DNA of 64,000 nt. Origin: Montifringilla adamsi (Eukaryota; Chordata; Aves; Passeriformes; Passeridae). Every line of letters begins with the position of its first letter. Within the stretch, counting starts at the first letter, position 1. The stretch spans positions 682,001 to 746,000 of the forward strand of contig JAGGNK010006482.1 in assembly GCA_017590115.1 (NCBI GenBank), read 5' to 3'. Below the pieces are notes generated by a model. The model was not told where the DNA came from, ran no database searches, and worked only from the letters and a program-made list of their open reading frames with translations. Positions 26,419-38,895 of this stretch are shown here, one piece after another. The position numbers and the translations under genes are program-made.

Positions 26419-26520
26419 CAATCACCTTGGGTAAGCAATCTCCAGAACACAATCCACATGAGCAGCAAATGAGATAAGAATTGTTTTGATCATTCTTCTC
26501 TCTGCTTCTCTCACAGCTTC
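26419..26520 (-). mobile_element. LTR fragment related to the solo LTR at 37869
   Basis: The plus-strand text AATCACCTTGGGTAAGCAAT and CAAATGAGATAAGAATTGTT is the reverse complement of the middle of the 37869-38278 element. Only about 100 bp is recognisable. Confidence 0.6.
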
Positions 26521-27289
26521 TCTCTGCTCAGAGGGCATGTGCATACCCCAGATGGGAAATTACCATCCACCACACATCTTTGGTGCCCTGAGCAGGGATA
26601 GTGTCTGACTGTCATCCCCACCTCACCATCTGAGCACTGAACCAAGCAGTGAGCCAGGCTGCTCTCGTGCTCCAAGGCTCTTGTGGCAGTAAAACCAGAC
26701 CTTATTCCTTTGAGCTGGCACCCCTGTGGCCAGCAGTAGGGTTTTCCAACTGACAAAATCTTGGCTTCAAATGGGCATTACAGTCCCTGGTCTCAGGCCT
26801 GTGCTGAAGCCCTGCCCGGGCTGGGAGGAGCAGAGCTGGTACCAAAAGTTTTTTTGACCAGTCTGGTGGCAAGGCTGCACTTTGAGATGCTCACAGACTG
26901 CACAACTTGCTGCCCCATCCCAGGTCAGTGGCATCGACAGCAGGGGCCAGTGACAGGAGGGTGAAGTGTCTTCAGTCCCGTGCCAGTGGCAGTTCTGCCA
27001 GCCTGGGGCACTTTTTGTTGCTCGGTGGTGGATGAGAAGTTTACTGATTTACCATGGAGAGGGAATGCAGCCAGGACTGGGTGGGCAACTCCGTGCTGCA
27101 TGTCAGGCTGCCTTGTGATGTGGTGATGTTGGAGGGTAGAAACCTCTGAAAATTAAAATAGAAAAGAAAAAGACTTCTTTTAGGGGCAATGTAAAGCTTT
27201 TCTGTAAATGTAATATTTGTGCTTTTTTCTCCCTCCTTCCTGACACACACACTACTCTGGAATCTCTCTTCTAATTTTTATTTGGTAGT

Positions 27290-27409
27290 GGTTTTAGGGT
27301 TTTTTAGGTTTTTTTGTTTGGTTGGTTGGGGTTTTTTTTGGTGTGTGTGGTTTGTTTTTAGGTTTTTTTGGTTGGTTGGTTGGGTTTTTTTTGGTGTGTG
27401 TGGTTTTGT

Positions 27410-27457
<48 letters not shown>

Positions 27458-27476
27458 TTTGTGTTTTTTTCCGGGT
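27290..27476. repeat. T/G-rich low-complexity block with GGTTGGTTGG motifs and a long T run
   Basis: GGTTGGTTGG, GGTGTGTGTGG and T runs alternate, then a nearly pure T run covers about 27412-27456. No gene. Such tracts are prone to length error in assemblies. Confidence 0.85.
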
Positions 27477-27714
27477 TTTTTTGAGCCTAAGGCAGCACCT
27501 GACCACTTCATTTTGGTGTCCAAGCATGTTTCTGGCAAGTGAGCTCTTTTATGCAGCTCCTCTTGAGAGGAACGGTTGCCTGTGTCTCTGTGCTTGGTAA
27601 TGATTCATTACACTCTCAGGGCTGCTCTTCAGTGTCATCTTTTCATAATTCTATTCTTGCATGAATTTTGGTGGCAAGTAGGGAGTTTTTAACTATACCC
27701 AAAATGAATTTGTT

Positions 27715-27830
27715 TTGGTTTTTTTTTTTTGGTGTGTGTGGTTTTGTGTTGGTTTTTTTTTTTTGTTGTTGTTGTGGTTTTTTTTTGTTTTTTTTTTTTT
27801 TTTGTTGGTTTTTCTGTTGTTGTTTTTTTC
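27715..27830. repeat. T/G low-complexity block
   Basis: Alternating T runs and GTTGTTGTTG or GGTGTGTGTGG motifs, resembling the block at 27290. Confidence 0.8.
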
Positions 27831-30800
27831 TTTCCTCTTTCTTTTAAATCTAGTGTGCCTCCATTTCATCAATTAACTGCTTGTCTCCTGATTCCCATGG
27901 CAACACAACAGGCTGTTGCATTTCTGAGTCCTTTGGCAGTTGTGGTGCCTGGCATGTCTTGGGAGCAGTCAGACCACAAAAGGGTTCTGCAGGGAGTAGG
28001 AAATCCAGGGGCAGCACTCACTGAGCCCTGATCTCACGCTGCACTGCTCTTCCCTTCCTCTCCCTCCTCCCCTTCAGATACAAGTTTCCTTTCCCCGTTG
28101 TTTCAGTTGCCTGGTGTTAAGAAATGAGCAGCTGGAGTGCTGTGGGAGGTCGAAGGATGTGGAGGGAGTGAGGGGATGGATGGGTTCAGTGGATGTGCCT
28201 TAAACGTAGCAGGAGGCTGAGCATAATGTCAGGGATCCTGCAGGGAAAGCTGCTCCTGCTGGTGCTGCAGAGCAAGTGCTCTCTTCTCCCACTTCAGCTT
28301 CCAGAGCTTTCTTGAGGGGGGGTTTCTTGCTTCTGTACTATACAAAGCTTCTGTTCACTCCTTCCTACAGCAGTTTCCAAGAGCTGGAAGAATCCATGCC
28401 CTTTTTGCAGAAGCCCTTGTGCTTCAAGGGATTTTGGACACATGGCTTCCATTGACGCGGTAACAAGAGCCCTGTGAGCAGCCTGGGACTTCAGTTAAAC
28501 TTTTAACCTCTCCAGCTCTTGGCTGGTAGGAATTTGGCTCCTGAAGTACTGGTGCCCTGTCAGTGTGGGTCCCTAAAACTGGTGGGGTGAGTTTGCATGA
28601 AGCACCAGGTTTGCTGTAGTTGTGGCTGATGTGTAGGCTTTGTGAAGGGCAAAGGGAAGGCAGAGATTTGGAGCTGGGTAAGATGTGCGTGCAGTGGATG
28701 CTCTGTGTGACTGATTTACAAGCTGTTGCTCAGCCTTGGAAGCTGTGACCTACAGGAAGCCCATTTAATCCGAAAAGAATGAGCCAGCTAATGAACACAA
28801 TAGGGCTGTAAAGTTGGAGAGCCTGAGTGGAGGAGATCCTGCTCACTGCTTGTTGTGTCTTGGAGCCTGGTCCCAGCGAGAGGAGGAGGCAGCTGCTGCT
28901 GTGGCAGTCCTGACTAGCAGGTGAGGTCAGTTCTGGACAGAGCAGTACAGGGATCTTGGATTGAGCAGGAAGAGCCTTCCTCATCGCTGGCTTCCAGGTG
29001 GGCTGCTGAGTTGGAGACCCAGTAGTGACTTGAGAGAGTTCCTGTGGCTTCTTGGTTGGCATCAGAGAGTACTGGCAGGGTTGGAGTAGAAAGAACCCAG
29101 TGTGTTCTGTTGGGTGGGTTTCTCTTGTGTAACTCTTCTCAATTTCATACCTGAGATCTGTACCCTTGGTTTGCTGTTTCTTGGAACTTTTTTCTTAGTG
29201 AATTTTTTGGAACTTGGCATTTATCTGGGGAGTCTGCCTAGAACAGAAAGACTTTTCTTCTTCAAAACAGCAAATCCAAGTGACACACACCAGTAGACCA
29301 ACTCTTGAGGTGCCTGTAGGCTGGAAAAGCTCAGGACTCTTTCATGGCAATCCTCTTGGGTGGCTTTCCCTTCAGCTGTAAGAGGTACTGGAGAGTGGCA
29401 ATGCCAATGTCAGGTCTCTGAGAGCAGTGCCACCACCTGCTCTCACTTTTGGGCTATCCTGAGGTACTCGTGGGATTGAAGTCAAGTTACTCACTGCCAC
29501 CATTTGCCTCTGGAAGGCTGGTGACCAGACACCTCCCTGGGAGGATCAGGGCTTGGTCTGCTTGGACTACTTGGGATGCTGTCCGGCCATCTAGCTAGTG
29601 GGTTAGTAAAAGCCAAGAGTACAACTTGATCATGGTTACTCTTGGCTTCTCTGAAAATCTGCTGCACCAAAGCCCATTAGCTGCTCTGTGGTTATTATTT
29701 CATAGGTGGGTAATGAAAGCCATGTAAAACACAAGTTTCTACACTGTGGCCATAATAAACAAGGTGAACCTTCAGGCAGTTCCTTATTTACATCCTGTAC
29801 TTTTGAATAATTCACCTCATGCTCAAGAATAATGATATTTCTGCCTGCACTGCTCAGGAGCCTGGGATGAGATTGTTTCCCTGAGATGTAATTACTGTAG
29901 TTCAGCATACCTGCTTATCAGACAGGCACCTAAAATGAACAAGAGTGTTTAAAGTTCCACTGAAATTTTGGCTTTTGGGGGAGGACAGTGTTGCACCAGG
30001 AATCCAGTGAACTGTTGTTTATTTTTTTGCTGGTCCAAGTCAGTTTTGAAGGTGTTTGCTCTTGCAGTGAAATACAGTGAGTGTAAATGCAATTTAAAGC
30101 CTGCTGCATTGTTTGTTCAGCCTTGGGCAGCCTTCCTGCCTTTCTTTGCTTGAGCTTTGCTGCTGAAGGGTTTGCTTCTCCCAGCCACATTGCAGAGGTG
30201 CTTGTGAGAGTTAATGGGACCTGTGTCTTGACCATTAACTAACACCTGAAATCAAGAACTACTGGGCTGAAACTTGGGCTCAGTAAGTGTAAAAAACCAG
30301 TTTTGATCTCTTCTCAATGTAGTAACAAAGCCCCCCAGATTTTATGTGCTTATAGTTCCCTGTACAGTAGGTTGAGTTTGGCTGTCCTTGGCACAGATAC
30401 ATGTGCACAGACATGTCAGTGGCATGATCTTTGTGTGTGTTAGGGTGCTCTGCCAAGCACAAAACCAAGGTGTAAATTGTGTTTCTAATTTAATTTATTC
30501 TCCTACCCATCACAGACCTTGTTGGCAATAAACTCCTGTAGCCAGGTTAAAAATTAATATAATTTGTTAATTAATTAATAAATTGGTTATTTAACTTAGA
30601 GCCTTCTTAAAATGTAACTTGCTAATCTGGCTGCTTTACTGTCTTGTGCTGTTAAGCATTGAAATTACAATAGTGCCCTTATTTTCTGCCTATGATTGGT
30701 TTTATAGTTCAGATGGATGGAGCCCTGTTTCCTTCACACTTCTTTTTATTTAAAGTCTTTTGTAAGGATCAAAAGCTCTAAGCATCCTTATAGTCTTTGG

Positions 30801-33091
30801 GTTTAATTTTTTTAAGGTGAAATTGGTTCTTGGATGTAATGCTGTCCATCTGATGGAGCTCATCTTGGTGTACTGTCCTACAAAACTGAGAGTGACACAA
30901 GCTTAAATGCCAGAAACTTGCCCGAAAGCCCCCAAAACTTCTTGATGAACACATGAGGTTGAGGGAACTTCCAAGGCAGGGTCCAGAAGCCAGGAGAATT
31001 CTCTCCCTGGGAGCTGGCTGAGCTCTGCTGGGAGCTCCACGGTCTCTGTTGCCACCAACATTTTCAGCTGGGAGCAGTGTTCACACAGCTGGGGACAGTA
31101 TTTACTGTCCTTCCTGTGCCCATCATGGGATGTTCCTCAACGTTCCCCATGTGTTATGCTGTGCATGTCCCTTTTGGCTCCTCTTCTCAAGAGCTGTTCC
31201 AGCCCCAGCCTGCTGAGCCCAGTGAGCTGCTTGGAGATACTCCTGTTTGTGAGAGGAGTTTGTGCAGTCACACCTTAATTGCTGCTCTCTTCTTCTTCAG
31301 ACAAGGCTCAGACCAGGCAGAGGTACTGCTTCCAGGGACCCCGAACTGGGGCCATAGAAATTTGTCAAGTGTTGACTCTGGAGTCTAATAAAAACCCAAG
31401 TGTCAAAATGGATCCCTTGTAACACACATGATTTAGCAGAAACTAAGTTCTTCCTGCTATTGCCATGGTGCTCTTTTCTTCCCTCTTTCCTAGACCTCTG
31501 GCAAAGCTTTGACGTATCTTGCTTTGAGAGCTTTTATGCTTTTCACTCTTTCTAGGAGCTGAGCCTGATCTGTCAGGCCCATTACTTGTGAAAGAGCTGT
31601 GGAAGTGTTGCAGACTGAGCCACAGTGATGGCTGAGGCTGAACGAGTTTCACAGTTCATTACACATAAGCACTCAAGTTTTACTTGTCTCTGCAGCTGCT
31701 CAGGGTGTCCTCTGCCAGCCTTCTCTGGTAGCAAATAAAATTTTTTTTCCTGGCTGTGCTTTAGAGTTTTCTGGTTGGTGGCACCCAGAAACTTCAGCTG
31801 AAAGTTGGGCTGAAGAGTCCAGGGAGCTTTCATTGAGCACAGGACATGTGGCACCAAGCCTCCTGCAAACACCCCCTACTCCAGCTGTGTGGGAGAACCA
31901 CACTTGGGACCTCAGGGCTGTTGAGAGCTGAGGATGGCTGAAGGTCCATGGTATGTGACTTGCTGGGTCTTATTTTGCGAGCTTATTTCCTCAGTTTCTC
32001 TTGTGGTTTCTTTTAGAGCTTTACTCAACTTCCCCCTTTAACCCTCAGAGAGTGTTAATGAATTCACATGTCCTTGTCATTTGTTGCCTGGGGCCCAGGC
32101 TGAAAGCCCAAAATTCATGACAGGAGGGTTTGACAATGGGGTCAGCAAGAGCTGGGTCACTGCTGTCTCATTTGCTTGGGTTGACTCTGTTCCCATTCAG
32201 GCACCTGTCATGTATTTAAGGGTCCCCTTTTGTATTATGGAGAGTTTGGCCAATCAAGATTCTGCTGGAGAGAGTGAGCAGAACTGAATAGCAGCATCAC
32301 CTGCAGTTTTCCTTCCCCACGCAGCAGAGAATTGCTGGAAGGCTGATGCTGGAGAAAGGGCACTCTTTATTGCCAGTTTATTGAGTTCCATGCACATTTG
32401 TGTGACCCTGCAAGGCTGTACATGAAGCTTTGTGCATGCTTCCTGTTTAAAGAGATGCTGTTTATACTGAACATAGCCCAGGTGTCTGCTTGCTGCTGCA
32501 TTTACTCCAGCAAAGGGTAGATCAGCAGCTGGGAAAAATGGGGAATTTGTGGAGGCCACTGTGTGGTCCCACAGGAGCTGTTAGTGGGACACACAATGGG
32601 GTTCTCATAGTGCCAAGTACTGAAGCATCAGTTCCTCACACTTTTTTTTTTTTTTTTCCCCTAAAGATATATATTTTGATTTATTTTTTTGGGTAGAAGG
32701 ATGACTTTGGCTTCTTCCTGAAAAGCAGCAGTTCATTGGGCTCCCTTTGGTCCTTAAGCACTTATCACCACTCCTGTGCTTTTGAGCTTATCCACACCCT
32801 GGGGCTGTGAGGGGGCTGAGGTATTGTAAAGGGGATGAAAACATGGGGTCATTTTTTTATGTTCTGTGTGAGACCTGCAGAAAGTGGGCAGCGTATGGAG
32901 GATCTGTGCAGGTTAACACTGAAGAAGGTGTGTAAGTAAGGCATCACTCAGGTTTAATCTTCACAGGGTGTACACCTGCAATCTAAGTTGCTGACCCAGA
33001 TGTTTTCTTTCTGTAAATGCCATTTCCTGGTGTTTTGGCTTCCTTCTAGGGCTTCTCTTTATACCAAAACCTCTTTTTCCTTGATCCACAG

Positions 33092-33630
33092 GCTCACCTT
33101 TACACAAGCAGGGTACCACATCCACCACCAGCGCCGAGAAGTCGGCTTCGAAGGTCGCCGAGGTGGGCGATGATTTCCTGGGAGACTTCGTGGTGGGCGA
33201 ACGTGTCTGGGTGAATGGAGTGAAGCCAGGAGTGATCCAGTACCTTGGGGAAACGCAGTTTGCTCCAGGCCAGTGGGCAGGGGTTGTTCTGGATGACCCG
33301 GTGGGTAAGAATGACGGCTCTGTGGGAGGAGTGCGCTACTTCGAGTGCCAGCCGCTGCAGGGGATTTTTACACGACCGTCCAAGCTGACGCGGCAGCCGG
33401 TGGCCGAGGGCTCAGGGAGCGACGCCCCCTCCGTGGACTCCCTGACGGCTCAGAACTTGTCACTGCACTCGGGGACGGCCACGCCGCCTCTGTCCACTCG
33501 CGTGATCCCGCTGAGGGAGAGCGTCCTCAACAGCGCCATGAAAACGGGCAACGAGTCCGGATCCAACCTGTCGGACAGCGGGTCGGTGAAAAAAGGGGAG
33601 AAGGACCTGAGGCTTGGGGATCGTGTGCTG
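33092..33630 (+). CDS. CLIP2: CLIP2 coding exon 2: first CAP-Gly domain, residues 38-217
   Basis: Starts after a CACAG acceptor; the base carried over from exon 1 completes Gly38 and the frame continues SPLHKQ, as in mammalian CLIP2. The first CAP-Gly domain lies at about residues 70-140, with the glycine-rich fold and GKNDG at 109-113, the pocket that binds the EEY/F tails of alpha-tubulin and EB proteins. A Ser/Thr-rich linker follows (about 145-215). The exon ends on a codon boundary, CTG|GTGAGT, inside the beta strand that opens the second CAP-Gly. It is GC- and CpG-rich compared with its introns. Only the short stretch before residue 60 differs much from mammals. Confidence 0.96.
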
Positions 33631-33647
33631 GTGAGTTGGCTCTGGGG

Positions 33648-33990
33648 TGTCAGTTTCTCGACATCAGTCCGGGTATCAATCCCTCGAGGTGGGATTGAAG
33701 GCACTTGAGACTGTAGTTCGTGTTGGGACTCAGGTGTTTATTGTTTCTTATCAGTGAAACAGCCTCACAGCCATGAGTTCGGCAGCCTTTCATTAGCAAG
33801 GCACAAAATGGCTAACAGTCTCTTGTTATGAGGTCTTTTAAGGCTAAACTATCCAATTAAGACATGACACCTAGATTATTTTCCCTTTGAACCCAATAAC
33901 TGATCCCAAAGAGCTCGCAGTGCTGACTTTTCTGTCCAATTACAAAACATCACCCAAACCCATGGGTTCTCAGCGTCCGGGGTTCCGACA
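33648..33990 (-). mobile_element. Solo LTR-like element 17 bp after a CLIP2 splice donor
   Basis: Plus-strand ends are TGTCAGTTTC and GGTTCCGACA, giving TG...CA termini on both strands. A minus-strand AATAAA-type signal lies near 33737, and internal sequence on the minus strand resembles bird ERV LTR R/U5. No internal retroviral sequence and no clean target duplication were seen. The family was not identified. Confidence 0.6.
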
Positions 33991-36900
33991 GAGGGGTCTC
34001 CCTGGAATGGCAAAGGACAAGGATTTGTCCCCCTGCTGAGTGTTCCTGGTCAGCTTCAGGATGGGACAAAAGGAGGACAGGGTTGGTGGTGAGGTATGGG
34101 ATGGAGCAGGGTCTTGGGAGACACCTGGGCTAAGTAGGCATCAAACATCTGCACTGTTGTTTGGGATGCTGTGTCTTTTGGACATGTCTGCCTTTTACAC
34201 TGGTGCAGGAGAGGATGTTCCAAAATACTTCTTGTATTGGACAAGTCTTGAACTGTAGAAAGATGTCAGAGAGAGAACAACTGAAATATGAGGGAAATAG
34301 AAGCAACATCATTTATTATGTTCTAATCTAGTGATACTCCATAATGACTGTATTATTTGGGCGTTCAAGGAATTTGCAGTAGTCTTGTTGCACGTGGCTG
34401 TACACAGTCTGAAAGGACTTGAAAGAATCTCTCCTCTTGGTCAGTCTTTCTGGTGGTTCAGTTTTCTTATGTCAGATTTGACACAAACTCCTTTCCTGTA
34501 CAGAAAGGAACCTCCAGTAATTTTTAGAAGATGGCAGGACTTGGTGAGAAATCATTGTTGTCATGGATGAGTTCTCCACGTCTGATTCCTGTTGTTATTT
34601 TCATTATTTGGAATAGACTACCTGATGACTATGCCAAAATGCCACACTTGTACTAGGAATGGGTTACTGGAAGTTTGCCACCTAGTTTGTCACCATTTGT
34701 GTCCCAGCAGAGGAGATGGAGAAGGGAAAGAATGATATCAAAGACAGGAAGACTGAGTTCTGTCCTGCAGCTGTGTAAGAGAGTTTAGTTTTGTTAGTGT
34801 GTGTGATACATAGTGTGGTATCAAATATTGGAAGAGCCAGGCCATGAGCACAGATCTGTTGTGAGTGTATCCCCAGTTAATATCTCTGGATCTGGAAGGT
34901 GAAGGTGACTCTGACCAACAGGCTGCAGAGGGGTCAGTCTTTAATCTCAATCCCAGTTGAAGTCATCCATGCAGTGTTGCAGCTGGTTGCAGAGCCAGCA
35001 GTGGGTGTGGGGAGGGCAGACAGACTGGACATGTGTTTAATTACAGGCTGGACATGTGTTTAATGACAGGTGCTTGGTAGAACTGGCTCCACAGTCCATG
35101 TGAATCAGGAGCGTGTGCAGGGACTGCCAGAGCCAGTCTCAAATGTCCTTTTGGGACTAATGTTGGGTTGTCCAGCAGTTCTTATTTTAGTTATATAAAA
35201 TATAAACAATGTAAAGCTGGTGATTTTCAGAGGAGGGAAAGTGAAGATTGGTTCTGCTTGTGCGCACTGGATGATGCTTAGTAAACCTAGTGTGAATATG
35301 TAGGTTTGTAGAATTGAGAGAGTTGTATTTTCTCACATTTTCCCCAAAATGTGCACAGGAGCTGACACTTGCTCAAGGGTCTGTCTGCTTCCTGATTTCA
35401 GTAGAGTCAGCTCTCATCCCTCCCCATCCCTGCTGGCAGCAAAGCTGCTGCTGTCCCTGCAGCCCCAGGACAGGGTGGGCAGGGCGCGGTGGCAGCCCTG
35501 TCCTCTGTTTGCACAGCGTTGGTGCTTCCTGTGCGAGTGGTACGGCAGCCACACACGGGGAGTGAACCTGAGGATCTGCCCTCTTTTGATGGGTTTACTT
35601 GCTCCCATTTTCTCCTTTACCTCTTGCAGGAAGTGTTCAGGTGAGAACTTATGATTTTACAAGCAGCAGCCATAGAAGGCAAACTGCAAAATACAAAATC
35701 CATAGTAAACCTGGCTGTGTTCTTTCTGAATCTGACAAGCAATGGAATTATGTTCTCCAGACTTGTGCTATCCCTTTTTCTCCTGACCATAAGTTCTCTG
35801 AGACAGGACCTGTTCCTTGAACACTCTGCTCACCTCAGTGGGGCCCACACTGTGAATTTTGGCATAACCACAGAACACAACCTGGGACCATCTTTCCCCT
35901 GGGCTTCTGTTGAGCTGTGTTTTGGGAATGGTTTGGGTTCTTAGTTTATTTTTAATGAGGGTGCATCCTTAAAAGCCTGCCCTCCCTGCCTGCTAATTTA
36001 TCCACGTCAGATGTTACTAGATAAAGTTGGTGCTGTGACTTGTTAGTGTAATAAATAGCTCAGAAGAGTGAGCCTGGAAGAAGCTTAGTCTCTCCCTGGT
36101 TCTAGCAGGAATGTTCAGCTTACAGAAACATGAGGAATTGTTTGCACACAGTCATGGAGATCCAGGAAAAGAACAGATAATAACAAGAAGAAATAATTTG
36201 CTGTTATGGTTCATTCACATCTGCTTGGCTTGGCAGCTTTTATTTTACTTATGGGAGGAGTCAGTTAATCATGTTGAGTATTGGAATACATAAACAATAA
36301 TTCTGAATTAACCTTAGTTGCCTCAAATTCCTTGAGCCAATCTTTGCACATCCTGTATGGATTAGTAGAGTTTTAGTTGTCTTTATAACTCTCAGTGTTT
36401 CCTTTTCTGAAAGAGTGTAATTTTATCTGAGAGTGGCTTTTAGATGTATGGGATCCACCACAGGCTTTTCAGGACATGTTTTCAGTGAGTGCACAAGGTT
36501 GCAGGGGACCCTTCCAGGTCAGCCAGATGGACACCTGGCTCTCTGCAGTCTGATGTGCCTTTCTTTAACTTCATTAAAGTCCATTATAGCTTGAAGGCAT
36601 TTTTGCTTTTCAGTTACTTTGTTCCAAGACCCTCTCTGACTCTCCAGCAGTTGCAGAAAGTGACTTTCGGCTTTCCATTAGAAGCTTTCCATTAGAAGAG
36701 TTAGATAATATTTGCCTTTGGCACTCAGACTTTTTCCCAGAGATGTAAAAATTGCATTAAAGAGATGAAAAATCCACCCTAATGTTGTAGAACTCATCTC
36801 TTGAAGTCTGGCAAATAAATGTGGGACAATTAACCTTTGCTTTAGTGACAGCTGATCTTCCTGAAATGGGATAATTGCTGAAGTTCTGTTAATGTGAGGC

Positions 36901-37861
36901 TGGCTTACTGCCTTTCTGCAGGGAAAAAGGCTGGAAACAGAGCAGTGGAGCATTTTCTGCCTGGGAGGAATTTCTGCTTGGTTTTTTGCCTAAGAAAATG
37001 TATTTAGCATTCTTTGTGGAGAGGCCTTCTTAGCAGCTGAACTCGTTCCCCCTTAAATGCCATTGCTTTCTGAAGAAGTGGGTGAAGTAGGTGGTTTTGT
37101 TATATGTCAGCCTAAATAAAAAATAATTTAAACTAAAAAAATTCCTCTTAGAATAGGTATTCTGCCCTTCAGCCATGCTTGTATTTCCTAACTGGAATTG
37201 GGCAGCTCAGCATTGAAGTGATAAATAAGGCTGTTTAAGGGCAGGGTATATCCCAGTGGCTGGCTCAGGGATATTGCCCCAGGTACCTTTTGGATGGATG
37301 CCAGGTTTGTGATTTTGCTGGAACTTGCAGGTGTTCAGAGCCAGTGCAAATGCTGGGCCAGCAGCACTTCAGCTGACACTGGGCAGGGCTGGAGCCTGGG
37401 CTGCTGGGAATGGATCCTGGCCTTCCCCCGAGCCTGTGGTTTCCGTCATCTTGTCTGTCTGCTGCAAACTGCTTTTGCCTGCAGTGTGTTGAAGCTCCTG
37501 GCCAACGATGGAAAGCACTCATGAATAAACAAATCAAGTTCTTTCTTCAGTTTCCCCCCGACCTGTCCCTGCCGCAGCCCTGCTCGGCCAGCCCGGAGCT
37601 GCAGAAAGCATTGCACCTCCTGAGTGAGAAATAATTTCCTGAGAAGCTCCCTGGGCAGGAGAGTTGCAGCCTAAGCCCTTCTCCTTGGGCAGAGACAGAT
37701 CACTGCTCTACTGCCAAAATCCCTGAGCTATTTCAGTGCCTGAGACTGAAGCCTCGCTGCTGGAAAGGCGTGCAAGGTGTCCTGAAGAAAGGATTCCTGC
37801 TCTTTATTCTCCTGGGTAACCATTGGAGCTCTCTCAGCTTGTGGAGTCCTAGAGGTGCAGC

Positions 37862-38285
37862 AATGCTCTGTCACATTCACATTCTCTGAAAAAAATCCCT
37901 TCACCCAGGATTTTGCTCCTGGGAAGCTGAGAAGCCTCAGAGAAAAGGAAAACAATTCTTATCTCATTTGCTTCTCCTGTGTTGTGCTCCTGTGGAATGT
38001 GTTTGGAGATTGTTTACCCACAGGTGATTGTTTCATTGCGTTCTGCTGTGAGTTGTTTTCACTCTTTGCCAATCAGGGCCAAGCTGTGTTGGGGCTCTGG
38101 AAAGAGTCATGAGTCTCATTATTATCTTTTTAGCATTTAGTAAATATCCTTTCTGTATTCTTTAGTATAGTATTCTTTAATATATTATAGTATAATAAAG
38201 TAATAGATTAGCCTTCTGAGAACATGGAGTCAGGTTCATCATTCCTGCCTTCGTCGGGACATTCCCAGCAAATACAGTAATGCTC
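37862..38285 (+). mobile_element. Solo LTR (about 410 bp) with 7-bp target duplication
   Basis: The element runs from TGTCACATTC at 37869 to about 38278 and is flanked by AATGCTC on both sides (37862-37868 and 38279-38285). It contains an A/T-rich segment with AATAAA near 38193 and the words GCCTTCTGAGAACATGGAGT and CTTCGTCGGGACA, which I associate with abundant songbird ERV LTRs. The 3' end as defined by the duplication (ACAGT) is not the canonical CA. No ERV genes are adjacent. Confidence 0.75.
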
Positions 38286-38611
38286 CTTTCTCAGACAATC
38301 ACCAGGCATATTCCCTTATTGCTAACCAGGCAAAAAAGAAGAAAGGATCCCATTCTGTAGTTCTGTCAAGGCAGGATTCTTAGTATTCCACTGCCTGCTT
38401 AGAGCTCCAGCAGTTGCTGTGTCATGGCTAGAGAGTGTTGCAGAATGGCAGTATGGGGATGATGGATCCCTGTCCCTGTGGAAGTTTGTGACAGGCAATG
38501 GGAAGTGCAGTGTGCCAGCTGTCTGCAGGATTAAAGAGACAAGAAAACATCTGGGACTCCTGGTCAGAGCTCTTTCCTCACTATATGAGGTTGTTGCTGG
38601 AAAGGGGCTTT

Positions 38612-38895
38612 TTACAGGATTGTGTAGTGTCAGGATAAGGGGGAAAGGCTTCAAACTGACAGAGTAGGGTTAGGTTTGATATTAGGAAATATTCTTCCTG
38701 GTGAGGGTGCTGAGGCCCTGGCACAGGCTGTCCAGAGAAGCTGTGGCTGCCCCATCCCTGGAAGTGTTCAGGGAGAAGGTTGGATGGATCTTGGAGCAAC
38801 CTGGTGTAGTGGAAGGTGTCCCTGCCCATGGCAGGGGTGGAACAAGATGAACTTCAAGGTCCCTTCTAACCTAAACAATCCTGTTTCTATGCAGT
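38612..38895 (+). mobile_element. CR1 LINE fragment
   Basis: Recognised from TGAGGCCCTGGCACAGGCTG, TCCAGAGAAGCTGTGGCTGC, CCCCATCCCTGGAAGTGTTC and the ending TTCAAGGTCCCTTCTAACC. It is 5'-truncated and moderately diverged. Confidence 0.85.

Larger units (their letters stand above)
11841..33091 (+). other. CLIP2 intron between coding exons 1 and 2 (21.3 kb)
   Basis: A large first coding intron with no supported coding sequence. It holds the 11-bp minisatellite at 14094-14665, a CR1 copy at 18630-18952, an LTR-related fragment near 26419, T/G-rich low-complexity blocks at 27290-27476 and 27715-27830, and A/T-rich stretches such as 30545-30600. The remainder is unremarkable unique-looking sequence. 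There is weak CpG clustering near 24160-24240 but no clear island. Confidence 0.85.

Noticed and set aside
27278..27538. Lysine-rich minus-strand frame (K-run with TN/PKK repeats)
   Set aside because: It is a translation of the poly(T) and T/G-rich low-complexity tract; there is no coding evidence.
33163..33708. CAP-Gly frame beginning at 33163 taken as a complete small protein
   Set aside because: The codon at 33163 is GTG inside an exon that starts at 33092; the frame continues from coding exon 1 and leaves at the donor after 33630.
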